From an uncultured Collinsella sp. (GTDB lineage: Bacteria; Actinomycetota; Coriobacteriia; Coriobacteriales; Coriobacteriaceae), in contig CABUIY010000001.1 of the NCBI GenBank assembly GCA_902491765.1, positions 62,001 through 126,000 on the forward strand: 64,000 bases of DNA, written 5' to 3'. The notes below the pieces were generated by a model. It had not been told where the DNA came from. It was given only the letters and a program-made list of their open reading frames with translations, and did no database searches. Of this stretch, positions 33,354-42,603 are shown piece by piece (positions within the stretch are counted from its first letter, which is position 1; every line of letters starts with the position of its first letter). The position numbers were made by a program, and so were the translations under genes.

Positions 33354-34709
33354 CTACTTCGGTGCATTCCCGCTGCGGTCGCGTTCGCTTTGCTCCACGC
33401 GCCACTCTTCCCAGCCGCGCCCGGCAGGCTGCCAGAACGCACCGCGCTCCAGCCCCTCGGGCAAATAGCGCTGATCGACCCAGCCTTCGGGATAATCGTG
33501 CGGGTATTTATACACACCGTAGTCGTCGCTGCCTGGGCGATGGCGATCGCGCAGATAACTCGGCACCTCACGAAGGCCACTAGAATGGATATCGGCCAGT
33601 GCCGCATCAATGGACGCCTCACAGGCATTGGACTTAGGCGCCAAACAAACATAGAGCGCAGCCTGCGCGAGGTTAATACGGCACTCGGGATAGCCAATGA
33701 CCTCGGCAGACTTAAACGCGGCATGTGCCACCAAAAGCGCCTGCGGGTCGGCGTTGCCAACATCCTCAGAAGCGTGAATCATAATGCGGCGAGCGATAAA
33801 CTTAGGATCCTCCCCAGCATCGATCATGCGCGCGAGCCAATAGATCGTGGCATCGGGGTCGCTACCGCGCATGGACTTGATGAACGCACTGATGATGTCG
33901 TAGTGCATGTCGCCGTTTTTGTCATACGTAAAGCCGCGACGCGGGTTGGCGATCTTTACGTCATCCACGGTGATGGGATAGCGCTCCCCCGCCGCGGGCG
34001 CTGGCGTTCCCTCGGTATCGGGACGCGTGACGGCAATCTCGCTCGCAAGCTCGAGCGTCGTGAGCGCCGAGCGAGCGTCACCCGCTGCCAGCGTGCAGAT
34101 GGTCTTGACCGTATCCTCATCGGCCGAGAACTTACCGTTCAAGCCCTGCGGCGCCTCAAGCGCACGTTCAATAAGCGTGGCGATATCCTCATCCTTCAGA
34201 TGCTCAAGCTCCACGACGCGACCACGTGAGAGCAGTGCCGAGTTGACCTCGAAGTACGGGTTCTCCGTCGTAGCGCCAATCATAATGACGGTACGGTTCT
34301 CAACTGCATGCAGCAGGGCATCCTGCTGCGACTTAGAGAAGCGGTGAATCTCATCGATGAATAGAATGGTGCGGCGGTCGTACGTATTCAGGCGCGTCTT
34401 GGCCTCATCAATCACGCGACGCAGGTCCTTCACGGTACCCGTGACGGCGCTGACCTCGACAAACTCGCTCTTGGTATGGTTGGCGATAATGTGGGCCAGC
34501 GTCGTCTTGCCCGTACCGGCAGGCCCGTACAGAATCACGCTCGAAAGCACGTCGTGCTCGATCGCGGCACGCAACCATGAGCCCTTACCGACGGCCTTTT
34601 GCTGGCCCACGTACTCGTCGAGCGAATTGGGGCGCATGCGCACCGCAAGCGGCGCATTCTGAAAGGAACGCTCGCGCGTCGAGGCAGAAAAAAGGTCGTC
34701 CATAGCCAT
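33354..34709 (-). CDS. rarA: Replication-associated recombination protein A (AAA+ ATPase)
   Basis: 451 residues. Walker A GPAGTGKTT (62-70), Walker B TILFIDEIHRF, sensor region IGATTENPYFEVN, and the RarA-specific C-terminal tetramerisation domain (DPDATIYWLARMIDAGEDP; YKYPHDYPEGWVDQRYLP). It acts at stalled replication forks. Start ATG 34709 (MAMDD) is chosen over TTG 34721 and ATG 34703; the ribosome site is weak. It is encoded after dgt and divergent from none, with 55 bases to dgt. Confidence 0.93.
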   Translation of the reverse strand: MAMDDLFSASTRERSFQNAPLAVRMRPNSLDEYVGQQKAVGKGSWLRAAIEHDVLSSVILYGPAGTGKTTLAHIIANHTKSEFVEVSAVTGTVKDLRRVIDEAKTRLNTYDRRTILFIDEIHRFSKSQQDALLHAVENRTVIMIGATTENPYFEVNSALLSRGRVVELEHLKDEDIATLIERALEAPQGLNGKFSADEDTVKTICTLAAGDARSALTTLELASEIAVTRPDTEGTPAPAAGERYPITVDDVKIANPRRGFTYDKNGDMHYDIISAFIKSMRGSDPDATIYWLARMIDAGEDPKFIARRIMIHASEDVGNADPQALLVAHAAFKSAEVIGYPECRINLAQAALYVCLAPKSNACEASIDAALADIHSSGLREVPSYLRDRHRPGSDDYGVYKYPHDYPEGWVDQRYLPEGLERGAFWQPAGRGWEEWRVEQSERDRSGNAPK

Positions 34710-34764
34710 CCCGTGCATCAATCAAAAACGTTTTCAACTAACCAGTATACCGAAAGGATACGAA

Positions 34765-36012
34765 CTACCGTTCGTTAATATAGGTACGGTGCGGAAACTC
34801 CAGGCCAGGGAATAACTTGCTCGTCAGCTCGCAGAAATAGCCGTCCGTCATGCTCGCGATATAATCCACCACGGCTTGATCCTTGTCGTCCTGCCAGGCA
34901 TAGGTGCGATCGTAGTAGGAAAGTTGCTGCTCAATGCGCGAAATATGGTGCTTAAAGATGTAAGAGGACTCGTCACCACTGTTTAGATCCCGCAGGCAAC
35001 GGTCGTAGAGCTTTTCGAAGGCCTCGCGCAGCTCCACCTCGGAATCGCCTTCGATACCGCCCTTGCTATAGATCTTCTCGTAGTTCTCGCGCTTGGCTCG
35101 GCGGATTTCCTCAAACAGGTCCTCGCTCATCTCGATGCGCGGCTTACCATAGCTGTGCTCAACGATATCGATGGAAGCGTGCGTAAGGATCCAGCTGTTG
35201 TAGGCACCGCCCCGGCCATCATCAAAAGCGTCGGGTGACAGCAGGCCCGCCGCGATCGCATCCTGACGGTCACGACCGACGTAGGCAAGGATATCCGAGA
35301 TGCGGACCACACAGCCTTCGAGCGTCATGGGACGCAGATGCCCAATTGCGCTATAGCCCGTGGCAATGCAATCCTCAACCGTCTGGTCAAACTGGTCAAA
35401 GGAGCTCATGTCCGAGAGCTCAAACACACGCTGCTCGTACTCGCCGTTATGGCATAGCACGCCGTCGAGCGTCTGGAGCGACACGTTGCGGCCGTACAGT
35501 GCGTCGAGCACGCGGACCGACTGCACGTTATGGAAAAAATAACGCCCCGTGCGCTCATGATAGATATCGTTGAGGAAGCGCTCGCCGGCATGGCCGAAAG
35601 GCGTGTGTCCCAAGTCATGACCCAGGCCAATCGCCTCGATCAAATCGCAATTGAGCCCCAGGGCGCGACCGATATCGCGCGCAATGCGGGAGACAAGCTG
35701 CACGTGCAAACCGCGGCGTGACAGATCGTCATTGCTACGGAAGCTAAAGACCTGCGTTTTGCCTGCATAACGGGTGTACGCCGGAAGATGAAGTATCTTT
35801 TCGGTATCGCGCATAAACGCCGGACGCATAAGCGTACCTTTGTCGGCGGCGCGATCAATACGACGAATGACCTGATCGTCGTTGCAACGATACGGGTTGA
35901 CATAGCCCGAAGCACGATCGGCGACAATGCGCTCGACCAGTTCGGGCGACAACGCCGAGGGAATACGGTCCATGCGCGCCTTAATGACGGCCGTTTCTTG
36001 ATTAGTTGCCAT
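34765..36012 (-). CDS. dgt: Deoxyguanosinetriphosphate triphosphohydrolase-like HD protein
   Basis: 415 residues. HD-domain motifs are clear: GLGHDLGHTPFGHAGE, FHNVQSVRVLDAL, and DGVLCHNGEYEQR, with the later Asp in RISDILAYVGRD. dGTPase-like enzymes hydrolyse dNTPs to nucleosides plus triphosphate, and related proteins sit before dnaG in Gram-positives. ATG 36012 follows AAGGAG. The C-terminal part (300-415) is helical with acidic patches. Exact nucleotide preference is not readable. Confidence 0.9.
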   Translation of the reverse strand: MATNQETAVIKARMDRIPSALSPELVERIVADRASGYVNPYRCNDDQVIRRIDRAADKGTLMRPAFMRDTEKILHLPAYTRYAGKTQVFSFRSNDDLSRRGLHVQLVSRIARDIGRALGLNCDLIEAIGLGHDLGHTPFGHAGERFLNDIYHERTGRYFFHNVQSVRVLDALYGRNVSLQTLDGVLCHNGEYEQRVFELSDMSSFDQFDQTVEDCIATGYSAIGHLRPMTLEGCVVRISDILAYVGRDRQDAIAAGLLSPDAFDDGRGGAYNSWILTHASIDIVEHSYGKPRIEMSEDLFEEIRRAKRENYEKIYSKGGIEGDSEVELREAFEKLYDRCLRDLNSGDESSYIFKHHISRIEQQLSYYDRTYAWQDDKDQAVVDYIASMTDGYFCELTSKLFPGLEFPHRTYINER

Positions 36013-36043
36013 GGCATGCTCCTTAAGAAGGATGCGCAATCGG

Positions 36044-36466
36044 TTACAAAGTGCAGCCCACGACCTCGATTATGGCAAAAATCGGCACCAAAAACGGGAG
36101 CAATGGCAGGGAGCGTGATTTTGTGAAGAGGCAGGAGAGGGCCAGGACCAGGAGCGAAACGGCAAATGCCACGATGCCGCCCATAGGGTCGAGCGTGCAA
36201 AGCGCGAAGAGTGCTTTGGCGTCCCCCATGCCAATCCCCGGGGCTTGACGAAGGCGCCGCCAGAGCGACTCAGTAAGCACAAGGGCAAGGTAGACGATGA
36301 CCGCAAGACCGGCATGATCAAGTGCAGTGTTAACGCCCCTGTCGAGCCAAACGCCCGCCAACGCCGCCACGGCACATGCGCCGGCAAGCCCATTGGGAAA
36401 CCGTCGCTCTCGGGCATCAATTGCCACGCCGGCAAAGATGCAAATCCAAAACGGGATATAGACCAT
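36044..36466 (-). CDS. Orphan prepilin peptidase, TadV/CpaA-like (A24 family)
   Basis: 140 residues with about four hydrophobic segments. The two catalytic Asp motifs are present: DARERRFPN near residue 17 and GIGMGDAKAL near residue 80. The N-terminal methyltransferase part of full-length PilD is absent, as in TadV/CpaA. It would cut type IV or Flp-type pilin leaders on the inner face of the membrane. No tad or pil gene is in this window. GAGGAG precedes ATG 36466. Confidence 0.82.
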   Translation of the reverse strand: MVYIPFWICIFAGVAIDARERRFPNGLAGACAVAALAGVWLDRGVNTALDHAGLAVIVYLALVLTESLWRRLRQAPGIGMGDAKALFALCTLDPMGGIVAFAVSLLVLALSCLFTKSRSLPLLPFLVPIFAIIEVVGCTL

Positions 36467-36497
36467 CGGACTCCTCCTCGAGCTGCATCGCAAAAGC

Positions 36498-36539
36498 AAA
36501 AACCACCACAAAGGTGCCTGTCCCCTTTGCGGTGGTTTT
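36498..36539. terminator. Bidirectional terminator hairpin, ACCACCACAAAGG type
   Basis: Arms 36499-36514 and 36524-36539 pair over 16 bases with one mismatch, loop containing GCCTGTCCC. On the minus strand T-runs follow the stem. It follows the glycosyltransferase stop. Almost the same arm sequence is reused at 44139-44177. Confidence 0.8.
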
Positions 36540-36547
36540 GGTGGTGG

Positions 36548-37843
36548 TTATTTGGCGCCTTGCATGACCTCGTCAAGGGTAACGTTGACGGCGTGCTGCG
36601 TCGGCACCCAGTCGACCTTCAGGAACAGCGCGGCCACCGTGATGGGGATATAGCTGAACATAAAGATCGGGAAGGTAAACAGGTTAGTCACCAGACGCCA
36701 CTTTTGCGCGCAGTGAATGTGCTTGTACTCAAAGATAGTCGTGAGCAGCGCCAGGATAAAGAAGGTCTGATACATCATGGCGAAGGTCATAATGAGCGAA
36801 GCGGCGCACGCCTGCATCTCGACTTCGGTAGCCAAGAAACCATGCGAAAGGCCACCCACAATCAAGAACGTCGCATTAGCGAGCATCGAGATCAGCGATA
36901 GCAGCATACCCGGGGCGATCGTCATGAACATGTCGTAGGCGGCAAAGCGATGATAGCGGAACGTCGACTTGACCAGATGCTTACCGTAGGTAAAGAACAC
37001 CTGGTAAAAGCCCTTGGTCCAGCGCATACGCTGCTTCCAGGATGCCTTGAACGTCACGGGTTGCTCGTCAAAGAACTCCGCCGGCGCATAGCCAATGCGA
37101 ATACCGTGAATAGCGCAGAACGTGGTGAACTGAATGTCCTCGGTCAGCGTGTGGAACTGCCAACCGTGCATGCCCTCGATAACGTTGGCGGAGATGAGGT
37201 AGCCCGAACCCGAGACAGCGCAAGAAGTCTTGCAGATATTGCGCGCGTTGTTGAGAAAGCGCGCCTCACGCAGGTACCAAGTGGCATTAGCTGCCGAGAT
37301 CCACGAGCTGCCGAAGTTCTTGGAGTTACGATAGCTCGTGACCACGTGGAATCCCTGGTCAAAGGCATCGTTCATCTTGGACACGTAATCGCGGGAGATG
37401 ACGTTATCGGCATCGAAGATAAAGTAGCCCTCAAACGTGTCGGGATACTCGTTAAGGATGCGATCAAAACCAAAGTCCATGACCCAGCTCTTACCCTTGC
37501 GGGCCAGGTCGTTGCGCTCATAAACGATGGCGCCCGCCTCGCGCGCGAGCTGCGCCGTGTTGTCGGTGCAGGCATCGGCGACCACGAAGACCTCGATAAG
37601 CTCGGACGGATAATCCTGATCCTTGATGGAGCGAACGAGGTTGGCGATCACGGCCTCCTCGTTATGCGCCGCGATAAAGAAGGCATAGCGGTGAAGTTTT
37701 TTGGCCTTGGGAGGCGCGACCTCGCCACGAAGAGCGCCAATGACAAAGAAGACCACCTGGTACAGAAAGCAGACCGTGAGCAGCGTAACCACAATCTGGT
37801 TAAAGATCACGATGGGCGTGTTAGTTTGTAAAAAGGCGAGCAT
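36548..37843 (-). CDS. Membrane glycosyltransferase family 2, probably processive
   Basis: 431 residues. One N-terminal membrane helix, then a GT-A domain with FFIAAHNEEAVI, the Asp of VVADACTDNT, the DADN metal motif, TLTEDIQFT and QRMRW (the Q-x-x-R-W motif of processive beta-glycan synthases such as cellulose, hyaluronan and NodC enzymes). Four or more C-terminal membrane helices (about 280-420) could form the channel. It probably makes or exports an extracellular polysaccharide or transfers to a lipid carrier. No other capsule genes are adjacent. ATG 37843 has CGGGAG upstream. Confidence 0.87.
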   Translation of the reverse strand: MLAFLQTNTPIVIFNQIVVTLLTVCFLYQVVFFVIGALRGEVAPPKAKKLHRYAFFIAAHNEEAVIANLVRSIKDQDYPSELIEVFVVADACTDNTAQLAREAGAIVYERNDLARKGKSWVMDFGFDRILNEYPDTFEGYFIFDADNVISRDYVSKMNDAFDQGFHVVTSYRNSKNFGSSWISAANATWYLREARFLNNARNICKTSCAVSGSGYLISANVIEGMHGWQFHTLTEDIQFTTFCAIHGIRIGYAPAEFFDEQPVTFKASWKQRMRWTKGFYQVFFTYGKHLVKSTFRYHRFAAYDMFMTIAPGMLLSLISMLANATFLIVGGLSHGFLATEVEMQACAASLIMTFAMMYQTFFILALLTTIFEYKHIHCAQKWRLVTNLFTFPIFMFSYIPITVAALFLKVDWVPTQHAVNVTLDEVMQGAK

Positions 37844-37925
37844 GCAGGCTCCCGAGAACGCGTTACGTAAACAACCGTATATCATACCGCAGGCTTACCG
37901 AGTTCAAGAAACCACCTAATACCGG

Positions 37926-38939
37926 CTAGGCTTCGAGAAGGCCAAGCTGCGGGACGATGTCGTCGCCGGCGGCGGTGCGGCCAAGCGAGCGCGGGGCCAG
38001 GTCGTCAAGAACCGCAGCAAGATCCCAAGGCAGCTCGTCGCGGCATTCGATGCGCTCACCCGTCACGGGATGGTCGAATGCGACGCGCCAGGAATGAAGG
38101 AATTGCCTGGTCAGACCCTGATCGGCACGCGCATCGCACTTACCGTAGAGCGGATCGCCCACGCAGGCGTGGTTGATATGGCGCATATGCACGCGAATCT
38201 GATGTGTGCGGCCCGTAAACAGGTGGCACTCGACGAGCGTATAGCCGTCGTCGAAACGCGTGGAATCGAAGCGCTCGAGGACTTTAAAGGTCGTAATGGC
38301 CTGACGGGCAAAGGGGTCGTCCGAAACCGCCATCTTGACGCGGTCGCGCGTAGAACGGGCGATACCGGTATTGATGGTGCCCTCGTCCATGGCGATGTGC
38401 CCGTGAACGAGCGTGATATAGCGACGATCGAGCGCGCGCGTGCGAATGAGATTTTGAAGCGCGCGCTGCGTGTCGTCGTCCTTTGCCGCAAGCATGAGAC
38501 CCGAGGTATCGCGATCCAAACGATGCACGATCCCGGGGCGGTCCTCACCCTGTACGGTACCAAGATGGTCGATGCCGCAGTGGTAGACCAGAGCGTTCGC
38601 AAGGGTGCCGCTCTCGTGGCCATGGGCGGGATGGCACACCAGGCCCCGCTGCTTGGAGAGCACGATAAGGTAGTCGTCCTCGTAGCGGATATCGAGGGGA
38701 ATGGCCTCGGGAATCACGTCGGTCGGGTCGTGCGGCTCGGGCAAGTCGACCGAGATGCGATCGCCGGCGCGTACGGCGCACTTTTTAGAGAGACAAGTCT
38801 CACCGTTGACGGCAACGGCGCCTCCCTCGATCAGATGCGCGCAGGCAGAGCGCGTGGGACAGCCATCGTTGGCGCCCAAATAGGCGTCAAGACGCTGACC
38901 AGCGGAATCGTCGGCAACAAGAATATGGATGTCGGCCAT
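37926..38939 (-). CDS. RluA-family rRNA pseudouridine synthase
   Basis: 337 residues. An N-terminal S4 domain (about 15-70, RLDAYLGANDGCPTRSACA) is followed by the catalytic domain with HRLDRDTSGLML, where the Asp is the catalytic residue. ALVYHCGIDHLG and GRTHQIRVHMRHI are typical of RluD-type enzymes, which modify 23S rRNA helix 69, but RluA/RluC/RluD cannot be separated here. Its start overlaps the lspA stop by one base, the common lspA-rluD order. Confidence 0.92.
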   Translation of the reverse strand: MADIHILVADDSAGQRLDAYLGANDGCPTRSACAHLIEGGAVAVNGETCLSKKCAVRAGDRISVDLPEPHDPTDVIPEAIPLDIRYEDDYLIVLSKQRGLVCHPAHGHESGTLANALVYHCGIDHLGTVQGEDRPGIVHRLDRDTSGLMLAAKDDDTQRALQNLIRTRALDRRYITLVHGHIAMDEGTINTGIARSTRDRVKMAVSDDPFARQAITTFKVLERFDSTRFDDGYTLVECHLFTGRTHQIRVHMRHINHACVGDPLYGKCDARADQGLTRQFLHSWRVAFDHPVTGERIECRDELPWDLAAVLDDLAPRSLGRTAAGDDIVPQLGLLEA

Positions 38940-39520
38940 TAACGCTCATTCCTTTCGCGAATCTTGCGGGCACGCTCCCCACGCTGCTTGGCCTTGCGCT
39001 TAGCGCGGGCCTCATCACGGGCATTGAGCTCGGCAGTCGCATCAACCTCGCGGGCCGCGGGGCTCAAGAACATGTATCCGAAGAGGGCGAGCACGACGCC
39101 CAAGGTAATGCCGATATCGGCCACATTGAAGACGGGGAAGTCGATGAAGGTGGTGGCAATAAAATCGGTCACGAAGCCAAAGGCCAAACGATCGATAGCG
39201 TTGCCGATAGCACCGCCCGCAACCATCGCCATGCCCACAACCTCAAGATGGGCGAGCTGGGGTGCACGAATGAGGTACACGGCAATAGCGACAATGACCG
39301 CCAGCGCCAGCACGGCAAACGCGATGCCATGCCCCTCGCCCATGCTAAAGGCAGCACCGATATTGCGGACAAACATAAAGTCGATGACACCGGGGATGAC
39401 AGTCACATGCAAAGCTTCGCCCACGGCACGAACCGCAAGCTTGGTCAGCTGGTCAACAAGCAACACAGCCAGCGCCACCCCACCAGCAACACCCAACCGC
39501 CAACGCAAAGGCGGCGTCAT
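38939..39520 (-). CDS. lspA: Lipoprotein signal peptidase with basic C-terminal tail
   Basis: 193 residues. Four membrane helices are visible. The two catalytic Asp lie in NAIDRLAFGFVTDFI and FNVADIGIT. It removes signal peptides from prolipoproteins such as the two uptake lipoproteins at the left of this window. The last about 30 residues are highly charged (RDEARAKRKAKQRGERARK), an unusual cytoplasmic extension. TTG 39538 is an alternative start with a better AGGGGA site; ATG 39520 gives the conventional N-terminus. Confidence 0.92.
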   Translation of the reverse strand: MTPPLRWRLGVAGGVALAVLLVDQLTKLAVRAVGEALHVTVIPGVIDFMFVRNIGAAFSMGEGHGIAFAVLALAVIVAIAVYLIRAPQLAHLEVVGMAMVAGGAIGNAIDRLAFGFVTDFIATTFIDFPVFNVADIGITLGVVLALFGYMFLSPAAREVDATAELNARDEARAKRKAKQRGERARKIRERNER

Positions 39521-39652
39521 ATCCCCAGCACGACCCAAATCAATCCCCTACCCTCAAGAACATCGAATTACATTTTACGCAAGTAATCATCTTATAGTGA
39601 CAAACGCCAAACCCGCAGCATATTCACCAACGCTAGCGAAATAACCAGCTAA

Positions 39653-39689
39653 AAACGAAAGCGGCATTCCGAAAAACAGAATGCCGCTT
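39653..39689 (-). terminator. Second hairpin downstream of ileS
   Basis: AAGCGGCATTC / GAATGCCGCTT (39659-39669 and 39679-39689) is a perfect 11-base stem followed on the minus strand by a T-rich tail. It backs up the hairpin directly after the ileS stop. Confidence 0.75.
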
Positions 39690-39707
39690 GGACTTGACAA
39701 AAGTTGA

Positions 39708-39754
39708 CGTTGGGGACGTTCTTGTTTGACAGTCGTTTAAGAACGTCCCCAACG
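39708..39754 (-). terminator. Hairpin directly after the ileS stop codon, GGGGACGT type
   Basis: CGTTGGGGACGTTCTT (39708-39723) and its perfect 16-base complement (39739-39754) start one base after the ileS stop. The T-rich tail is modest. The arm shares its TTGGGGACGT core with the palindrome at 47184-47209. Confidence 0.7.
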
Positions 39755-39755
39755 G

Positions 39756-42560
39756 TTAGTTCAGCGCTTCGGCACAACGCTTGCAGATATGCGCATGGCC
39801 GTTGTACTCGCCGACGGTGGTGCGATAGTTCCAGCAACGGTCGCAGCACTCGCCCTCGGCAGCATCAATGCAGACAGAGAGCTCCTCGCCCTGAGTCAGC
39901 TCAACATCGGAGACGATGTAGAACTCGGCCAGATCGACGGCCTTATCACCGGTCAGCAGCGCGTACATCTCGGCGGGAACGACCGCCTTGACGCGGACCT
40001 GCTGGCTCTTAGTGAAGGTGCCGGCAGAACGGGCATCCTCAAGGGCCTTGGTCACGGCGCTACGGAGCTCGAGCGAAGCCTCGAGCACGCCCTCAAACTC
40101 ATTGGCCTCGTCGACCGTGATGGGCGACTTGTACCAATCGAGCAGCGCGGCGTACTTCTGGTGATCGACGCAGCCGGCGGGCGCATATGCCATGGCCTCG
40201 TCGACGGTATAGGACAGGATCGGCTGCAGGTCGCGCATGAGCATCGAGAAGAGCTCGGCCAGCACGGTCTGGGCACTGCGGCGCTCGAGCGAGCCGGGCT
40301 TGTCGCAGTACAGACGATCCTTCAGGGCGTCGAGATACACGTTGGAAAGCTCGGTAACCACGAAGTCATAGAGCGCACGGTAGGCGCGCGGGAACTCATA
40401 GCTGGCGTAGGCGTCGTCGACCTCGGCCTGGACCTGGGTCAGACGGGCAACCATGAGCTTGTCGAGCGGCAGCAGGTCGGCAAAGGCGACGCCGTCGGTC
40501 TCGGGCTCAAACTGACCCTCGAGCTCGGAGAGCAAGAAGCGCAGCGTGTTGCGGAAACGACGATAGGCATCGGACGTACGAGCGAGAATCTCATGGTCGA
40601 TGGAGACGTCGGAGCTGGTGTCGACGGAGGCAACCCAGAGACGGATGATGTCAGCGCCCATCTCGTCGCAGACCTTGTTGGGGTCGATGACGTTGCCGAG
40701 CGACTTGGACATCTTGCGGCCCTGGCCATCGAGCGTGAAGCCCTGCGAGACGACCGCCTTGTACGGAGCATGGCCGTTGGCACCCACCGAGGTGAGCAGC
40801 GAGCTCTGGAACCAACCGCGATGCTGGTCGGAGCCCTCGAGGTACACATCCGCCGGGTACTCAAGCTCGGGGCGGTACTCGCAGACGGCCTTCCAAGACA
40901 CACCGGAGTCCCACCACACGTCGAGGATGTCCTTATCGGCCTTGAGGTGATGGCCGCCGCACTTGGGGCAGACGCAGGCCTCGCCCAGGTAGCTCTCGGG
41001 AGCATCGGTGAACCAGGCGTCGGAGCCCTTCTCGTGGAAGAGCTTGATGACGGCGTCGAGCGTGGCGTCGTTCATGACCTTCTCGCCGCAGTCGGCGCAG
41101 GTGTAGCTCGGGATAGGCACGCCCCAGTTGCGCTGACGGCTGATGCACCAGTCGGGACGCTGCTCGACCATGGCGCCGATGCGGTTGGCCGCGTGGGCCG
41201 GATACCACTTGACGTTCTCGCGGACCTCCTTGCCAGCCTGCTCGCGCAAGCCGGTCTTGTCCATCGAGACAAACCACTGGTCGGTAGCACGGAAGAGCAC
41301 CGGGTGCTTGCAGCGCCAGCAGTGCGGATAGCTGTGCGTGATCTTTTTCTCGAGGACCAGGGTACCGCGCTCGCGCAGGAACTCGATGATGTGCGGGTTG
41401 GCCTCGTCGGTATCCATTCCGCTGAAGGGGCCACCGGTACCAAACTCCTCGCCGGTGTAGAACTTGCCGTCGTCATCGACCGGCATGCAGATGTCGGTAA
41501 TGCCCTCCTTGAGGCAGGCAAAGTAGTCGTCGACGCCGTGGCCGGGCGAGTTGTGGACGATACCGGTACCGTCATCGACACCGACGTAATCGGCCAGCAG
41601 CGCCACGCCCTCGACACCGTCAAAGATCGGCTGCTTGTAGTGGATATGATGGAAGGTCTCGGCGGGAACCACGTAGGGCTTACCGTCGACCATGACCGGG
41701 GTGTACTCCCAGCCAAACTCCTCGCAGCACTTGGGAGCCAGGTCCTCGAGCATGACCTCGGCGCGGCCGTCGTGCTCAACGGCGACGTAGGCGGCGCCGG
41801 GCTTGAGGGAAACTGCCTGGTCGGAGGGGATGGTCCACGGCGTGGTCGTCCAGATGATGAAGTCAACCGGGCCGTCGAAGTTCTCGAGGCCGGCGGGCTT
41901 GGAGGTCATCTCGAAGCGCACGAAAATGGACGGGCTCGTCTCGTCGGAGTACTCAATCTCGGCCTCGGCGAGTGCGGTGTGGCAGTGCTTGCACCAGTGG
42001 ACGGGCTTATGACCGCGATAGATCATGCCCTTGTCGAACATGGCCTTGAAGACCTCAATGTCGGCGGCGTCATGCTGGTGATAGAGCGTCAGATACGGGT
42101 TGTCCCAGTCGCCAAGCACGCCAAGGCGACGGAAGCCAGCCTTCTGGAGCTCGATGTTCTCGACAGCGAACTTGTTGCAAAGCTCGCGGATCTTAGCCGT
42201 GGAGGTCTGGTTGAACTTCTCGGTGCCGAGCTTCTCCTCGACCTTATGTTCGATCGGCTGACCGTGGCAGTCCCAACCGGGAACATAGGGAACCTCATAG
42301 CCCTGCATCATCCAGTAACGGTTGATCATGTCCTTGGAGATCTTGTTCATGGCGTGGCCGATGTGGATCGGGCCGTTGGCGTACGGAGGGCCGTCGTGCA
42401 GCACGAACTTCTTGTGACCCTCGTTCTTCTTTAGAACTTGCTCGTAGACCTTGTTGTCCTGCCAGTCCTTGAGTCGCTTTGGCTCGGACTTGGAAAGACC
42501 GGCACGCATGGGAAATCCGGTTTTGGGCAGATTCATCGTCTGCTTGTACTCGTTTGCCAC
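39756..42560 (-). CDS. ileS: Isoleucyl-tRNA synthetase
   Basis: 934 residues. Class I signatures: HIGH at 66-69 in GPIHIGHAMNK and KMSKS in GQGRKMSKSLGN. The CP1 editing region lies between. The C-terminal zinc finger has CCDRCWNYR and HICKRCAEALN. It charges tRNA-Ile. The start is GTG 42560 with AAAGGGG upstream. Expression is controlled by the Ile-specific T-box leader directly upstream (42604-42905). Confidence 0.95.
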   Translation of the reverse strand: MANEYKQTMNLPKTGFPMRAGLSKSEPKRLKDWQDNKVYEQVLKKNEGHKKFVLHDGPPYANGPIHIGHAMNKISKDMINRYWMMQGYEVPYVPGWDCHGQPIEHKVEEKLGTEKFNQTSTAKIRELCNKFAVENIELQKAGFRRLGVLGDWDNPYLTLYHQHDAADIEVFKAMFDKGMIYRGHKPVHWCKHCHTALAEAEIEYSDETSPSIFVRFEMTSKPAGLENFDGPVDFIIWTTTPWTIPSDQAVSLKPGAAYVAVEHDGRAEVMLEDLAPKCCEEFGWEYTPVMVDGKPYVVPAETFHHIHYKQPIFDGVEGVALLADYVGVDDGTGIVHNSPGHGVDDYFACLKEGITDICMPVDDDGKFYTGEEFGTGGPFSGMDTDEANPHIIEFLRERGTLVLEKKITHSYPHCWRCKHPVLFRATDQWFVSMDKTGLREQAGKEVRENVKWYPAHAANRIGAMVEQRPDWCISRQRNWGVPIPSYTCADCGEKVMNDATLDAVIKLFHEKGSDAWFTDAPESYLGEACVCPKCGGHHLKADKDILDVWWDSGVSWKAVCEYRPELEYPADVYLEGSDQHRGWFQSSLLTSVGANGHAPYKAVVSQGFTLDGQGRKMSKSLGNVIDPNKVCDEMGADIIRLWVASVDTSSDVSIDHEILARTSDAYRRFRNTLRFLLSELEGQFEPETDGVAFADLLPLDKLMVARLTQVQAEVDDAYASYEFPRAYRALYDFVVTELSNVYLDALKDRLYCDKPGSLERRSAQTVLAELFSMLMRDLQPILSYTVDEAMAYAPAGCVDHQKYAALLDWYKSPITVDEANEFEGVLEASLELRSAVTKALEDARSAGTFTKSQQVRVKAVVPAEMYALLTGDKAVDLAEFYIVSDVELTQGEELSVCIDAAEGECCDRCWNYRTTVGEYNGHAHICKRCAEALN

Positions 42561-42603
42561 GGTACCCCTTTCTTGTCATGGGCGCGCACGCCCTCTGGGC
42601 ACC

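Noticed and set aside
39789..42434. 881-codon plus-strand frame opposite ileS
   Set aside because: Shadow frame caused by GC-rich third positions; the minus strand holds IleRS with HIGH and KMSKS.
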